64,000 bases of DNA from Lachnospiraceae bacterium (GTDB lineage: Bacteria; Bacillota; Clostridia; Lachnospirales; Lachnospiraceae). Position numbers and translations under genes: made by a program. Every line of letters begins with the position of its first letter. Positions within the stretch are counted from its first letter, which is position 1. Of this stretch, positions 1 through 7,101 are shown piece after piece. The DNA lies in the NCBI GenBank assembly GCA_910575005.1, contig CAJTCL010000006.1, forward strand, positions 124,001-188,000. The letters are read 5' to 3'. The notes beneath the pieces are model-generated. The model was not told the origin of the DNA. It saw nothing but the letters and a program-made list of their open reading frames with translations, and made no database searches.

Positions 1-115
1 AATAAAAATGCTGCTCTCTAGATTTTACGGAAGGGAAAGTGCCTAAAATCAATATCTGGGAATTTTTGTCAAAAACAGGGTGAAATTCATGTTTGAGTTG
101 TTGGTAATCTGCCAT
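1..115 (-). CDS. DNA-deoxyinosine / uracil-DNA glycosylase family protein, N-terminal part
   Basis: The first 38 codons are visible; the gene runs off the left edge. The start ATG (complement of 113-115) has a GAAAGGA ribosome binding site just upstream. The peptide reads HEFHPVFDKNSQ, then ILILGTFPSVKSRE, which matches the N-terminus of the hypoxanthine/uracil-DNA glycosylase family (the GSFPSVKSRE-type active-site motif, here GTFPSVKSRE). Such enzymes remove deaminated bases in base excision repair. It is probably a host gene or cargo at the left side of the mobile region; without more sequence these cannot be told apart. Family call is from motif recognition only. Confidence 0.6.
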   Translation of the reverse strand, partial: MADYQQLKHEFHPVFDKNSQILILGTFPSVKSREQHFY

Positions 116-319
116 AATACAATCCTTTCAAATATATTTAGAGAGATTTATAGATACAGTTTTCAAAAGATTTCATAGTTTGTTATTTTTTACAATCATA
201 TTACAATACGCAAGGAGCCTTGTGTATTGTAAAAGTGAATTGAAAAATAATAGTTCTAAACTTACCAAATTGCTTAGTAATGAAGCATTCTTATTCATAT
301 AGGTGCCGAATGATAGAAA
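116..319. other. AT-rich intergenic stretch, possible left end of element 1
   Basis: No gene is visible between the glycosylase start and the repressor stop codon. A short inverted pair (CAAGGAGCCTTG around 211-222) is present. I looked for a copy of the 43-bp tRNA-derived att core here and did not find one, so the left end of element 1 is either outside the window or has been lost. Confidence 0.4.
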
Positions 320-838
320 TTATTCTTCAGGAAATGGTTCTGACTCTATCAATTTAATCCAATTGTTATCTATTTCAATTTCATTACTTTTATTTTCAGA
401 AAAATGTTGTTGTGGAAATTTGTCCGGCGTTGTGTATCTTGCAATTTCGGTTAGTTCTTCTATGCGTTCTATTGCTTTTATTTTTCCTGAATCATTCAGT
501 TTTTTAAATATATTAATCATTTGTATATCAATAATATCCCAGTCAATATTCTTTGTAAGCACTTCATTTTTATATGCAGCAGCTAACTCATCGTCTAATG
601 CATTACTTTTTTTGAAGCAATTATAAACAGGAGAATTATCTAGATCACTTTCTAACAAATGATTAATACTGATTTCTAAAGCAATAGCAATTTTTTGTAA
701 ATGTTCTACTTTTGGTTTTCTTTTTTCATTTTCCCAAAGATTCAAAGCAGATTGAGAGAATCCACATAAATCAGCAAGTTGTTTTTGAGTTAAATTTCTC
801 TCAGTTCTTAATTTAAAAATTTTTTTGCCTGTGGTCAT
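320..838 (-). CDS. XRE-family repressor (CI/Stl-like)
   Basis: 172-aa protein. Residues about 5-60 form an HTH_3/XRE domain (LRTERNLTQKQLADLCGFSQ, then ALNLWENEKRKP). The C-terminal half is acidic and has no recognisable peptidase motif, so it is not an obvious self-cleaving CI repressor. It starts at ATG 838 behind a GGAGGT ribosome binding site. It is transcribed divergently from the small XRE gene at 1111, the classic arrangement of a lysogeny or satellite switch. Three related operator-like sequences lie in the shared promoter region. It probably keeps the replication and capsid genes to its right silent; that role is inference. Confidence 0.75.
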   Translation of the reverse strand: MTTGKKIFKLRTERNLTQKQLADLCGFSQSALNLWENEKRKPKVEHLQKIAIALEISINHLLESDLDNSPVYNCFKKSNALDDELAAAYKNEVLTKNIDWDIIDIQMINIFKKLNDSGKIKAIERIEELTEIARYTTPDKFPQQHFSENKSNEIEIDNNWIKLIESEPFPEE

Positions 839-860
839 ATTAATACCTCCGTGACCAGAA

Positions 861-987
861 TAACAAAAGTTATATTTGATGTAAACATCTAGAGTATATC
901 ACGTTTGTAATAAAGTGTCAATTAAAATATTGCAAAAGTAATTGACAAGATAAAAAATATATTGTAATATATTATTGCAAAAGTAAT
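861..987. promoter_or_regulatory. Divergent switch region with repeated operators
   Basis: Two exact 15-bp copies of TATTGCAAAAGTAAT lie at 928-942 and 973-987, and a related AACAAAAGTTATATT lies near 862-876. Each is an imperfect palindrome of the ATTRC-N4-GYAAT type. Minus promoter: TTGACA (complement of 916-921), 17-bp spacer, TATACT (complement of 893-898). Plus promoter: TTGACA 942-947, 17-bp spacer, TAATAT 965-970. The operators flank the plus promoter and sit downstream of the minus promoter start, as expected for a bistable repressor/Cro switch. Confidence 0.65.
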
Positions 988-1071
988 ATTTCAATTGTAA
1001 TTTTATGGGGGGTGATCATACTAATACAAAGTGTCAACGTTAGATCATATTGAAAATATTTAGAAAGGAAA

Positions 1072-1101
1072 ATGTATAACAAATATAATGCATTATACTA
1101 A
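1072..1101 (+). CDS. Possible 9-codon leader peptide upstream of the Cro-like gene
   Basis: ATG with a strong AGAAAGGA site 2-3 bases upstream opens a 9-codon frame (MYNKYNALY) ending in TAA at 1099-1101, nine bases before the next ATG at 1111. The downstream gene has only a weak ribosome binding site (AAGGTAAG), so coupling through this leader is possible. The frame is very short and may be chance. Confidence 0.3.
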   Translation: MYNKYNALY

Positions 1102-1110
1102 GGTAAGTAC

Positions 1111-1305
1111 ATGAAAATAAGCAGAGAAAAAATTAACATTCAAATGGCAAGAAACAAAATGACAGTCAAGCAGCTTGCAGAAGCCTATGGAGTGAGCAGG
1201 GCAAGAATCCATGTTATTCTGAATCAAAGAGAAATATCTGTTATTGCAGCTGGAAGATTGTCGGACGCTCTTGGTGTGGATGTGACAGAAATTATTGAAG
1301 ATTAG
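1111..1305 (+). CDS. Small XRE-type regulator (Cro/excisionase-like)
   Basis: 64-aa protein that is almost entirely one helix-turn-helix domain (NKMTVKQLAEAYGVSRARIHVILNQ...). Size and position, divergent from the 172-aa repressor and first in the rightward operon, fit a Cro-like antirepressor of a phage or phage satellite. No catalytic domain. The early-gene role is inferred from layout. Confidence 0.65.
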   Translation: MKISREKINIQMARNKMTVKQLAEAYGVSRARIHVILNQREISVIAAGRLSDALGVDVTEIIED

Positions 1306-1445
1306 CAGGAGACAGTAGAGTGGTTGAGTGTAGTAGAAGGTTAATGTGCATCAATGATCTGTGCATCTTAAAGCAGATCATAAGTTTTTGTTTACAAAAG
1401 TAGACGGATGAATTATTTGTATATTAGTAAATGGAGGGAGATTTA

Positions 1446-1835
1446 GTGACGTCCAAGGAAGAACTGCTTGCAAGCATCCAGTCTAATATGAAACTGACAA
1501 AGAATTTCCTGAAAAGAGTTTATTGCTATGGCGTCACAGATGCATCCTTCCCAGATCAGGCAATACTAGCGTTAGAAGAAGCTGGATGCAGCAGGGCAAG
1601 ACAGTATTATGAAGATTGGGTTGCAGCGTATGAAGCAGCTTATAGAGCAGAAATAAAAGAAGTTGCTGCTTGGTATATGAAAGAATGTGAGAAAAATTGG
1701 GAAAAGAGACGAAAGGAAGGTGAGAATGCAAGGTGGAAGGAGATATATTCAGTCAATTCAGCGCAGAGCAATTACTTGCTGCAGCAGAAAGAAAAATTAA
1801 CGGAATTAAAGAACAAGATTCAAACATTGAATTAG
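1446..1835 (+). CDS. Hypothetical protein of the replication operon
   Basis: About 129 aa from GTG 1446, which sits five bases after GGAGGGAG (1433-1440). An ATG at 1431 in the same frame lies before that site and is less likely. The protein is charged, probably helical (a long Lys/Glu-rich stretch in its second half), and has no family I recognise. Its 3' end overlaps the ATPase gene by 103 bases, so the two are probably translationally linked. An accessory role in replication initiation is possible but unsupported by motif. Confidence 0.5.
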   Translation: MTSKEELLASIQSNMKLTKNFLKRVYCYGVTDASFPDQAILALEEAGCSRARQYYEDWVAAYEAAYRAEIKEVAAWYMKECEKNWEKRRKEGENARWKEIYSVNSAQSNYLLQQKEKLTELKNKIQTLN

Positions 1836-2815
1836 TATGTATGGATGATGTGGAAGAGGAAAAAACAATCTGGCTTTATCCGCCATACATACCGAGAGGG
1901 AAGGTTTCTTTATGTGCAGCATATCCAGGAGCAGGAAAAACATACCTTATGTGTTATGCAACTGCGTGTGTATCTACAGGGAGGCAGTTTTTTGACATAA
2001 TTCCTTTTGAAAGTAAACCAGAAAATGCAATTTATATCACCTCAGAGGATGGATTAGGAGATACGATAAAGAAAAGACTCAAAGAATGTGGGGGTGATAT
2101 GTCCAAAATATATTCTGTAAAGGATCCGAAAGCGGAGTTGACGTTTAATAGCCCTAAATTGGAGACGATTATAAAACAAGTGAATCCTGCATTGCTGGTT
2201 ATGGATCCATTCCAATCATTTATCGGAGAAGATGTGGAAATGAATGCTGCAAATAAAACCAGAGCATCATTAAATAACCTTGTTGAACTGGCGAGGATAT
2301 ATCATACAGCGATCGTCCTTGTATGTCATTTTAATAAAAATAATAGGGGTGATGCTATCACAAGGGTGATTGGTTCTACGGACATAGTTGGTTTAAGCAG
2401 AAGTTACATAGCAGTGGGAAATGTGCCAAAAGAGCAGGATATAAAATTTATGAGCCATGAGAAAAGCAGCTTGTCAAGCCGTGGCAAAACAAAATTATTC
2501 CATATAGACCCAGATAATGGGGGGATTGTGTTTGATGGCGATAGTGAATTGATGATGGATGATTATACTGCATTAAGGTACAATAATATAAAAAAAGCAC
2601 CTTCTCTGGATGCGGCAAAAATTTTTTTGCTCAATAACATACCAGGTAAAAAAAGGCTTGCAATTGAATTGAAAAATTTAGCAAAAGCAAACGGTTTTTC
2701 GTATGAAACATTAAACCGTGCAAGAAAAGAATTGAATATAGAAAGTAAACAGGAAGGGTTTCGGGGAGCTTATTATTGGATAAAAACAGATAAGACTCTA
2801 TGCGACATTAGATAA
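1733..2815 (+). CDS. RepA-like hexameric AAA/RecA-fold helicase ATPase
   Basis: 360-aa protein with a RecA-type core: Walker A AYPGAGKT at about residues 63-70 and Walker B LLVMDPF at about 154-160, followed by a VLVCHFNK strand typical of AAA_25/RepA-type replicative helicases. The C-terminal 90 residues look like a small winged-helix region. The start is GTG 1733 with AAGGAAGGTGAG upstream. It is followed immediately by an iteron-rich segment (2815-2993), which fits a plasmid- or satellite-type replication module in which this ATPase acts at the adjacent origin. Related ATPases also occur in phages, so the exact replicon type is open. Confidence 0.7.
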   Translation: MEGDIFSQFSAEQLLAAAERKINGIKEQDSNIELVCMDDVEEEKTIWLYPPYIPRGKVSLCAAYPGAGKTYLMCYATACVSTGRQFFDIIPFESKPENAIYITSEDGLGDTIKKRLKECGGDMSKIYSVKDPKAELTFNSPKLETIIKQVNPALLVMDPFQSFIGEDVEMNAANKTRASLNNLVELARIYHTAIVLVCHFNKNNRGDAITRVIGSTDIVGLSRSYIAVGNVPKEQDIKFMSHEKSSLSSRGKTKLFHIDPDNGGIVFDGDSELMMDDYTALRYNNIKKAPSLDAAKIFLLNNIPGKKRLAIELKNLAKANGFSYETLNRARKELNIESKQEGFRGAYYWIKTDKTLCDIR

Positions 2816-2993
2816 ATGACAAGTGTGATAAAATTGGTGAATTCATATGGTTTCTAAACAATTGTCATTTGACAAGTGTGGATAAGTGTAAGGAGGCATT
2901 TGACAAGTGTGGGAAAATTTGATGGCACACGGTTGTCATTTGGCAAGTGTGGATATGGCTTGATTTTAAGCCACTTGTCCACACAATTGTCAT
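2815..2993. repeat. Iteron cluster, candidate replication origin
   Basis: Repeats of the form TTTGACAAGTGTGGAT occur at about 2815-2829 (variant), 2868-2883, 2899-2914 and 2939-2954 (variant TTTGGCAAGTG), with an inverted copy (CCACTTGTCCACACAATTG) at about 2971-2989. Two units are preceded by TTGTCAT; in one this makes the perfect palindrome TTGTCATTTGACAA (2862-2875). The cluster lies directly downstream of the RepA-like gene. Origin function is inferred from this pairing. Confidence 0.6.
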
Positions 2994-3157
2994 ATAAAAT
3001 CTACGTCTTAAAATGGGGAAAATAGGATAACAAAAATTATATTAAAAAAATAGCCCCATAAGTTTGGAAATACTTACAGGGCAAATCACAGTCACAACTG
3101 TGTAAAGGAAATACAAATATATAATACCATAGTTTCCGTTAAAAAGGAAGATTGTAA

Positions 3158-3223
3158 ATGAAAAAAATTTTTAGTGAGGTGATGTTTGGCAGAATGACTA
3201 GAAAGATCGGAGCAAACTTATAA
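3158..3223 (+). CDS. Possible 21-aa peptide
   Basis: ATG 3158 follows AAAAAGGAAG by seven bases and opens a 21-codon basic peptide (MKKIFSEVMF, then GRMTRKIGANL) ending at TAA 3221-3223. It lies in the otherwise gene-free 2994-3264 stretch. No relatives are recognised; it could be a leader or chance. Confidence 0.25.
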   Translation: MKKIFSEVMFGRMTRKIGANL

Positions 3224-3264
3224 ACAGTTGGTTTAGGAAAAATATATAATATTGGAAAAATATG

Positions 3265-3411
3265 TTGCAAACTGATCAATATTTTGTTATAATAAATATA
3301 TAGCAAACGAATATTTATGAGTACCCCGATCAGCAAATCAGTTGAACGGAAGCCAGATAATTCAGGCGTGGGAAGATTTTATTTTAAATAGAATCTTTTC
3401 GCGCCTTTTTG
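3265..3411 (+). ncRNA. Candidate small RNA or attenuated leader between origin and capsid genes
   Basis: A near-consensus promoter, TTGCAA 3265-3270, 17-bp spacer, TATAAT 3288-3293, is followed about 65 bases later by a strong terminator: a stem from AGGCGTGGGAAGATT (3364 on) pairing with AATCTTTTCGCGCCT (to 3406) and then TTTTT. The predicted transcript (about 3300-3411) is near 110 nt with no open frame that has a ribosome binding site. It could be a regulatory RNA of the element or a leader controlling read-through into the scaffold and capsid genes. Confidence 0.45.
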
Positions 3412-3454
3412 TTTGCTTAAAATAGCCTACTAAGGCGTAAAACTAGGAGGACAT

Positions 3455-3889
3455 ATGAATACAGAAAATATGAACCAGAACTCAGACCCAGAAACCGATC
3501 AGGGGACAGGGGAAAAAACCTTTACGCAGGAGGATGTAAATCGTATTGTTGGAGAACGCCTTGCCAAAGAAAAGGCGAAAAACAACGGAGAAGCAGATTT
3601 TGCCAAAAGGGAACAGGAGCTTATACAGCGAGAACTCCAGATGTCTGCCAAAGAGCTGCTATCAGAAAAGGGATTGCCCATGCGATTGTTTGATGCCCTC
3701 AATTGCAGCGATCAGGAGACTATGGAAAAAAGTATTGCAACCGTAGAAACCGTATTTGATGAATATAAGGCGAATCTTCCAAAACCTGTTTTCAAAGGCT
3801 TCCAGCCAGGGGTAGGTTTAAGCCCAAAAGAAGTAAAAGATCGTATGGGAGATTTGGAAATAAGAAAGGCTATGGGGCTTCGCACTTGA
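3455..3889 (+). CDS. Phage capsid scaffolding protein (DUF4355-like)
   Basis: 144 aa, start ATG 3455 behind AGGAGG. The composition and order fit phage scaffolds: a disordered polar N-terminus, a FTQEDVNRIVGERLAKEK segment, a long Glu/Lys/Gln-rich coiled coil (about residues 45-80), then a C-terminal basic helix ending in RKAMGLRT. Such proteins template procapsid assembly. It is 19 bases upstream of the major capsid gene, which supports the call. Portal, terminase and tail genes are absent from the window. Confidence 0.75.
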   Translation: MNTENMNQNSDPETDQGTGEKTFTQEDVNRIVGERLAKEKAKNNGEADFAKREQELIQRELQMSAKELLSEKGLPMRLFDALNCSDQETMEKSIATVETVFDEYKANLPKPVFKGFQPGVGLSPKEVKDRMGDLEIRKAMGLRT

Positions 3890-3908
3890 CAGAAAGGAAT
3901 CGTGACAC

Positions 3909-4766
3909 ATGGCAATTAATTTAGCAACAAAATTTTTACCGTATGTGGATGAAAAATTCAGTACGGAAAGTAAGAAATCATTGCTGACAAACCAGGACTT
4001 TGACTGGACAGGAGCACATACCGTAAAGGTGTATAAGGTCAGCACTTCACAGATGAATGATTATAAGAGAAATACCCCAGAGGGTATGGCAGGTTCCCGT
4101 TATGGTGTGATCAAAGACCTTGACGCAACAACAGAGGAATTTACCCTGAAAAATGATCGTTCTTTTACCTTTGTAATTGATAAATTGGACATGGATGAAA
4201 CCGTGCGTAATGTCCAGGCAGCTTCCGCGTTGGAAAGACAGACCAGGGAAGTAGTAATTCCAGAAGTGGATGCCTATACTTATGGAGTGATGTGTGCAGA
4301 TGCGGGGCATAAGCCAGCAGCAAAAACCTTGACAAAAACCAATATTTACACAGAAATTCTCGCGGGCAACAATGCGTTGGATAATGCAGAGGTACCAGAA
4401 ACAGGGCGTATTATTGTGGTTACGCCTGATGTGTATGTACTAATGAAGCAGTGCACAGACATTACGATGGAGACTGATATTGGTAACGATCTAAGACTAA
4501 AAGGAGTAATCTCTAATTTGGATGGGGCAGCAGTGATCAAGGTTCCAGCCAACCGGCTTCCCAAAGATTTTGGATTTTTAATTGCGCATCCCTGTGCAAC
4601 AGTGGCTCCGACTAAGCTAGAGGATTATAAAATCCATGAAGATCCACCAGGCATTAGTGGTTCTTTGGTAGAAGGACGAATTGCCTATGATGCTTTTGTC
4701 TTGGAGAATAAAGTAAATGCAATTTATTATCAGGCACAATCAGCGGGGCAGGATACAACTGAGTAA
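3909..4766 (+). CDS. Phage major capsid protein
   Basis: 285 aa, start ATG 3909 with AGAAAGGA upstream. The sequence (LATKFLPYVDEKF at the start, KVYKVST, a long DMDETVRNVQAA segment, RIIVVTPDVY near residue 170, and a C-terminal IAYDAFVLENKVNAIYY) is that of the HK97-fold capsid proteins that accompany DUF4355 scaffolds. The frame is intact and ends at a strong terminator (4788-4828). Its isolation from all other morphogenesis genes is unusual: it may be a prophage remnant or the capsid gene of a satellite that builds its own heads. Confidence 0.8.
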   Translation: MAINLATKFLPYVDEKFSTESKKSLLTNQDFDWTGAHTVKVYKVSTSQMNDYKRNTPEGMAGSRYGVIKDLDATTEEFTLKNDRSFTFVIDKLDMDETVRNVQAASALERQTREVVIPEVDAYTYGVMCADAGHKPAAKTLTKTNIYTEILAGNNALDNAEVPETGRIIVVTPDVYVLMKQCTDITMETDIGNDLRLKGVISNLDGAAVIKVPANRLPKDFGFLIAHPCATVAPTKLEDYKIHEDPPGISGSLVEGRIAYDAFVLENKVNAIYYQAQSAGQDTTE

Positions 4767-4787
4767 GAAATAATCTAACATTTGATA

Positions 4788-4828
4788 AAATACCCCAGGC
4801 TTTTTCTCCTTTCGCCTGGGGTATTTTT
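4788..4828 (+). terminator. Rho-independent terminator after the capsid gene
   Basis: The arms ATACCCCAGGC and GCCTGGGGTAT pair perfectly around a T/C-rich loop and are followed by TTTTT. It separates capsid genes from the sigma factor gene. Confidence 0.85.
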
Positions 4829-4855
4829 AGATCACGAACATAAGAGGTGTATATT

Positions 4856-5722
4856 ATGGAGCAGGAACAAATCGTAATACGGATAAATGCAGGAATTGAA
4901 ACAGCACAGAATATGCTTCTTTTATATAATCAAATGAAAGGGCTTATCTTTACCATTGCAAAGCATTACTCTGGTTTAGCAGAATTGGATGATCTCTTTC
5001 AAGAAGGAGTACTTGCTTTGTATGAGGCAGTAGAACATTATAATAGTGCTGAAAAAGTGAAGTTTTCCAGTTATGCAGGTATTGTCATAAAGCGTCATAT
5101 ATTACGTTATATCAGGGATAATCATAACTTAGGCATGTCAAATCATATGCAGTCAGTCCTATATCAGTATAGGCAGTTATGTAATTACTATCAAGTGATG
5201 TATGGCAGGGAACCAGAGGAGTGGGAGATATGCCAATATTTATGTTTAGATAGGATAAAGGCCAAAGAGATTAAAAAAGCTGCTGCAATGGATAAAATAG
5301 CTAGATTGGACAGTCCTATGAAGGATGGGGAGGAAGAATATACGCTTTCTGAGATGATACCTTCAGAAACAAATGTGGAGGGGGAATTATTAGAAGGTTT
5401 ACATCAGGAACAACTAAGAAAAGTATTGTGGGAAACGGTGGAGCATCTTCCAGAGGAACAGTCTAAGATAATAATAAATCGTTATCTGAAGGATATGAGT
5501 ATAAAAGATACAGGAAAATATTTAGGAATTCCAAGCGGGAAGGTGAGTCGCACAGAACAGAAAGCCTTGAGAGCGCTTAGGGCAGAGTATCGGGAGGAGC
5601 TCATCCATTTTTTGCCAGAATATTTGGAGGCGAAGGCGTATCATGGTTCTGGAGTGGCAGCATTTCGCCATGACTGGACAAGCAGCACAGAGAGAGTGGC
5701 ATTGTTGTTAGAAGAAAGCTGA
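4856..5722 (+). CDS. Phage-type sigma-70 family factor
   Basis: 288 aa from ATG 4856 (AAGAGGT seven bases upstream; an in-frame GTG at 4847 lies inside that site). Region 2 is clear (AELDDLFQEGVLALYEAVEHY, split here: the DLFQEG and FSSYAGIVIKRHILRYIR blocks), as is region 4 near residues 190-240 (LPEEQSKIIINRYL, SIKDTGKYLGIPSGKVSRTEQKAL). A C-terminal tail containing GSGVAAFRHDWTSSTE resembles sigma-like proteins of Clostridia prophages. It would direct host RNA polymerase to element promoters. It is monocistronic after the capsid terminator. No anti-sigma partner is seen. Confidence 0.75.
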   Translation: MEQEQIVIRINAGIETAQNMLLLYNQMKGLIFTIAKHYSGLAELDDLFQEGVLALYEAVEHYNSAEKVKFSSYAGIVIKRHILRYIRDNHNLGMSNHMQSVLYQYRQLCNYYQVMYGREPEEWEICQYLCLDRIKAKEIKKAAAMDKIARLDSPMKDGEEEYTLSEMIPSETNVEGELLEGLHQEQLRKVLWETVEHLPEEQSKIIINRYLKDMSIKDTGKYLGIPSGKVSRTEQKALRALRAEYREELIHFLPEYLEAKAYHGSGVAAFRHDWTSSTERVALLLEES

Positions 5723-5808
5723 ATATCTGCAGCCAAAAAGCATCCCTTATTCTTGCAAGCAATGTATCTGCAGGGCACTTAGGAGAACAGCCATTTATTT
5801 GATTTTTG

Positions 5809-5997
5809 TTAGAATTTTATTGACCATCTCAAAAAATTAATGATTTTATCCATCTTTATTTTTGAAATGTCATCATAACGCTCATCCTTGATTAAACTTT
5901 CTACAAGCAAAAGTATCGTTTCTTCTCCAAGTGCTTTCCCAAATAAGTCAAATGGGCAGATGAAAATGACGAAGCTTTTGTTACATAGCAAAATCAC
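5809..5997 (-). pseudogene. Relic of a PD-(D/E)XK (Rpn-type) nuclease/transposase
   Basis: A 62-codon minus-strand frame without a believable start or ribosome binding site. It begins CNKSFVIFICPFDLFGKAL, the characteristic block of Rpn-family putative transposases, then jumps to ETILLLVESLIKDERYDDI, like the family's C-terminal tail. The middle seems deleted. Its 5' end overlaps the hairpin at 5990-6025. Assignment rests on one motif and is tentative. Confidence 0.35.
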
Positions 5998-6115
5998 CCT
6001 TGTACTTTGGTGAGTAAGGGTGGTTTTGTAAACGAAACTTATTGGCCAATCCCTTGTGTGTGCGGTTGCTTTTTATTTGTATCTATAATATAGCATATCT
6101 TGAATCTGATAAGGG
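5990..6115 (-). ncRNA. Orphan type I antitoxin-like antisense RNA
   Basis: This segment copies the layout seen at 11024-11153. A bidirectional hairpin (AAATCACCCTT 5990-6000 with AAGGGTGGTTT 6015-6025) lies beside GCGGTTGCT and a minus-strand extended -10 element (TATGC followed by TATATT, complement of 6087-6092). The -35 is poor. The toxin frame expected on the plus strand just left of the hairpin is missing. It looks like an antitoxin remnant left after loss of the toxin gene. Confidence 0.4.
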
Positions 6116-6317
6116 TTTGAGGTTGCTTTTTATTGCGTAGTAATATCAACTTTTCGGCAAGTATCTTTGAACACTTGATTTTACTCGCTTTAGATGCGGT
6201 TATATGGCTTGTTTTTACATTTATCTGATATATTGTTTCTAATTCTTGGTCGGTGCAATTTTGAGATTAGAACGGTTGAAATGAGGCGTACTGCTGCATT
6301 ACTCACACACATATTTC
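6026..6317. other. Noncoding stretch with divergent homology to 12470-12633
   Basis: No gene is visible. From about 6150 on the sequence is recognisably related to 12460-12633 (CAACTTTTCGG, TTATATGGCTT, ACTGCTGCA shared) but clearly diverged. This contrasts with the near identity that starts at 6318, so the high-identity duplication boundary is inside an older shared segment. Confidence 0.5.
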
Positions 6318-6318
6318 C

Positions 6319-6438
6319 CTTAAAAACAAGTACTTTTTCTACCGTGAGCAGGAAGAAATCAGCAAAGATTTGAATATTTTACGGATAAAAGACAGCTTAA
6401 AACAGCAAGAAAAAACAATAAATCATCAGAATGTTTAG
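6319..6438 (+). pseudogene. 3' fragment of an unidentified gene
   Basis: A 39-codon open frame with no start codon (LKNKYFFYREQ, then EEISKDLNILRIKDSLK) ending at TAG 6436-6438. It is kept in both copies of the duplicated module and begins exactly where high identity begins. It looks like the helical C-terminal end of a charged protein whose upstream part was lost or replaced. No family is recognised. Confidence 0.35.
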
Positions 6439-6615
6439 AAAATAATAGAAATTTCACAAAAAAGTTTTTTAATTATTTTCCGAAATATTTATACAGTATT
6501 TCATCAAAATATACATAAAATATACAATCCATATACAAGAAAATAACCTTAATTTAAGTGCAAAATCTGGAGCACACAGCTAATAATCATACGTATTTTG
6601 GAGGTTTTAGTGGGT

Positions 6616-6771
6616 TTGACACATCCAGAATCATATTGTATAATCATTCATATAAAGAAAAAGCACGTTGCTATCGGCTAATCGTCGTATAAAACCTAAC
6701 TATTTAACATCAATATGAGACTTTTTCTTTAGCAGTACAATTATCAAAATAAACGGAAGGAGGTATAGCTT
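6616..6771 (+). promoter_or_regulatory. Consensus promoter and structured 5' leader of the 109-aa gene
   Basis: TTGACA 6616-6621, 17-bp spacer, TATAAT 6639-6644: a perfect sigma-A promoter. The transcript begins with AAAGAAAAAG (6654-6663), which pairs perfectly with CTTTTTCTTT (6721-6730) across a conserved 57-nt loop containing GCTATCGGCTAATCGTCG. GGAGG for the gene follows at 6759-6765. The stem could hide nothing of the ribosome site directly but ends in a U-rich strand, so premature termination is conceivable. Confidence 0.55.
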
Positions 6772-7101
6772 ATGCGCAAGGAAAACTTGATTACCTACAG
6801 TCAGGCAGATTTAATAAAAGAGATTTCAGAGGATTATCCATCTTATTCAGAAGATAATATTAGAAACATTTTAGAATCACTGGAAATTCATGTTAAAGAG
6901 CATTTGTCTGAATCAGAGTTAGAGCATCCAGTACAGGTAAAACTGTTTTTTGGGCTTAGTCTTTTAGGGTGGATTATTCCAGCAACGAACAAAAATTGTT
7001 TTGGTGTTGATGTTAAACTTGATGACAGAATCAGGGTAAGACCAAAATTAACAAGATATTTTATCCGTAAAATTAATCAGCTTGCTACGGAATTGAATTG
7101 A
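6772..7101 (+). CDS. HU/IHF-like DNA-binding protein (tentative), copy A
   Basis: 109 aa, ATG 6772 with GGAGG upstream. The N-terminal half (YSQADLIKEISEDYP, SEDNIRNILESLEIHVKEHL) fits the two helices of an HU-type monomer, VQVKLFFGLSLLGWIIP aligns with the first beta strands, and VRPKLTRYFIRKINQL with the last strand and helix. The usual DNA-gripping arm is reduced. It could be an architectural protein for recombination at the adjacent att site. Identical to the protein at 13079-13408. The HU assignment is by pattern only; unknown function remains possible. Confidence 0.5.
   Translation: MRKENLITYSQADLIKEISEDYPSYSEDNIRNILESLEIHVKEHLSESELEHPVQVKLFFGLSLLGWIIPATNKNCFGVDVKLDDRIRVRPKLTRYFIRKINQLATELN

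Noticed and set aside
3139-3336. 65-codon minus-strand frame
   Set aside because: AT-rich, Ile/Tyr/Phe-dominated and overlaps the plus promoter at 3265; likely noncoding.
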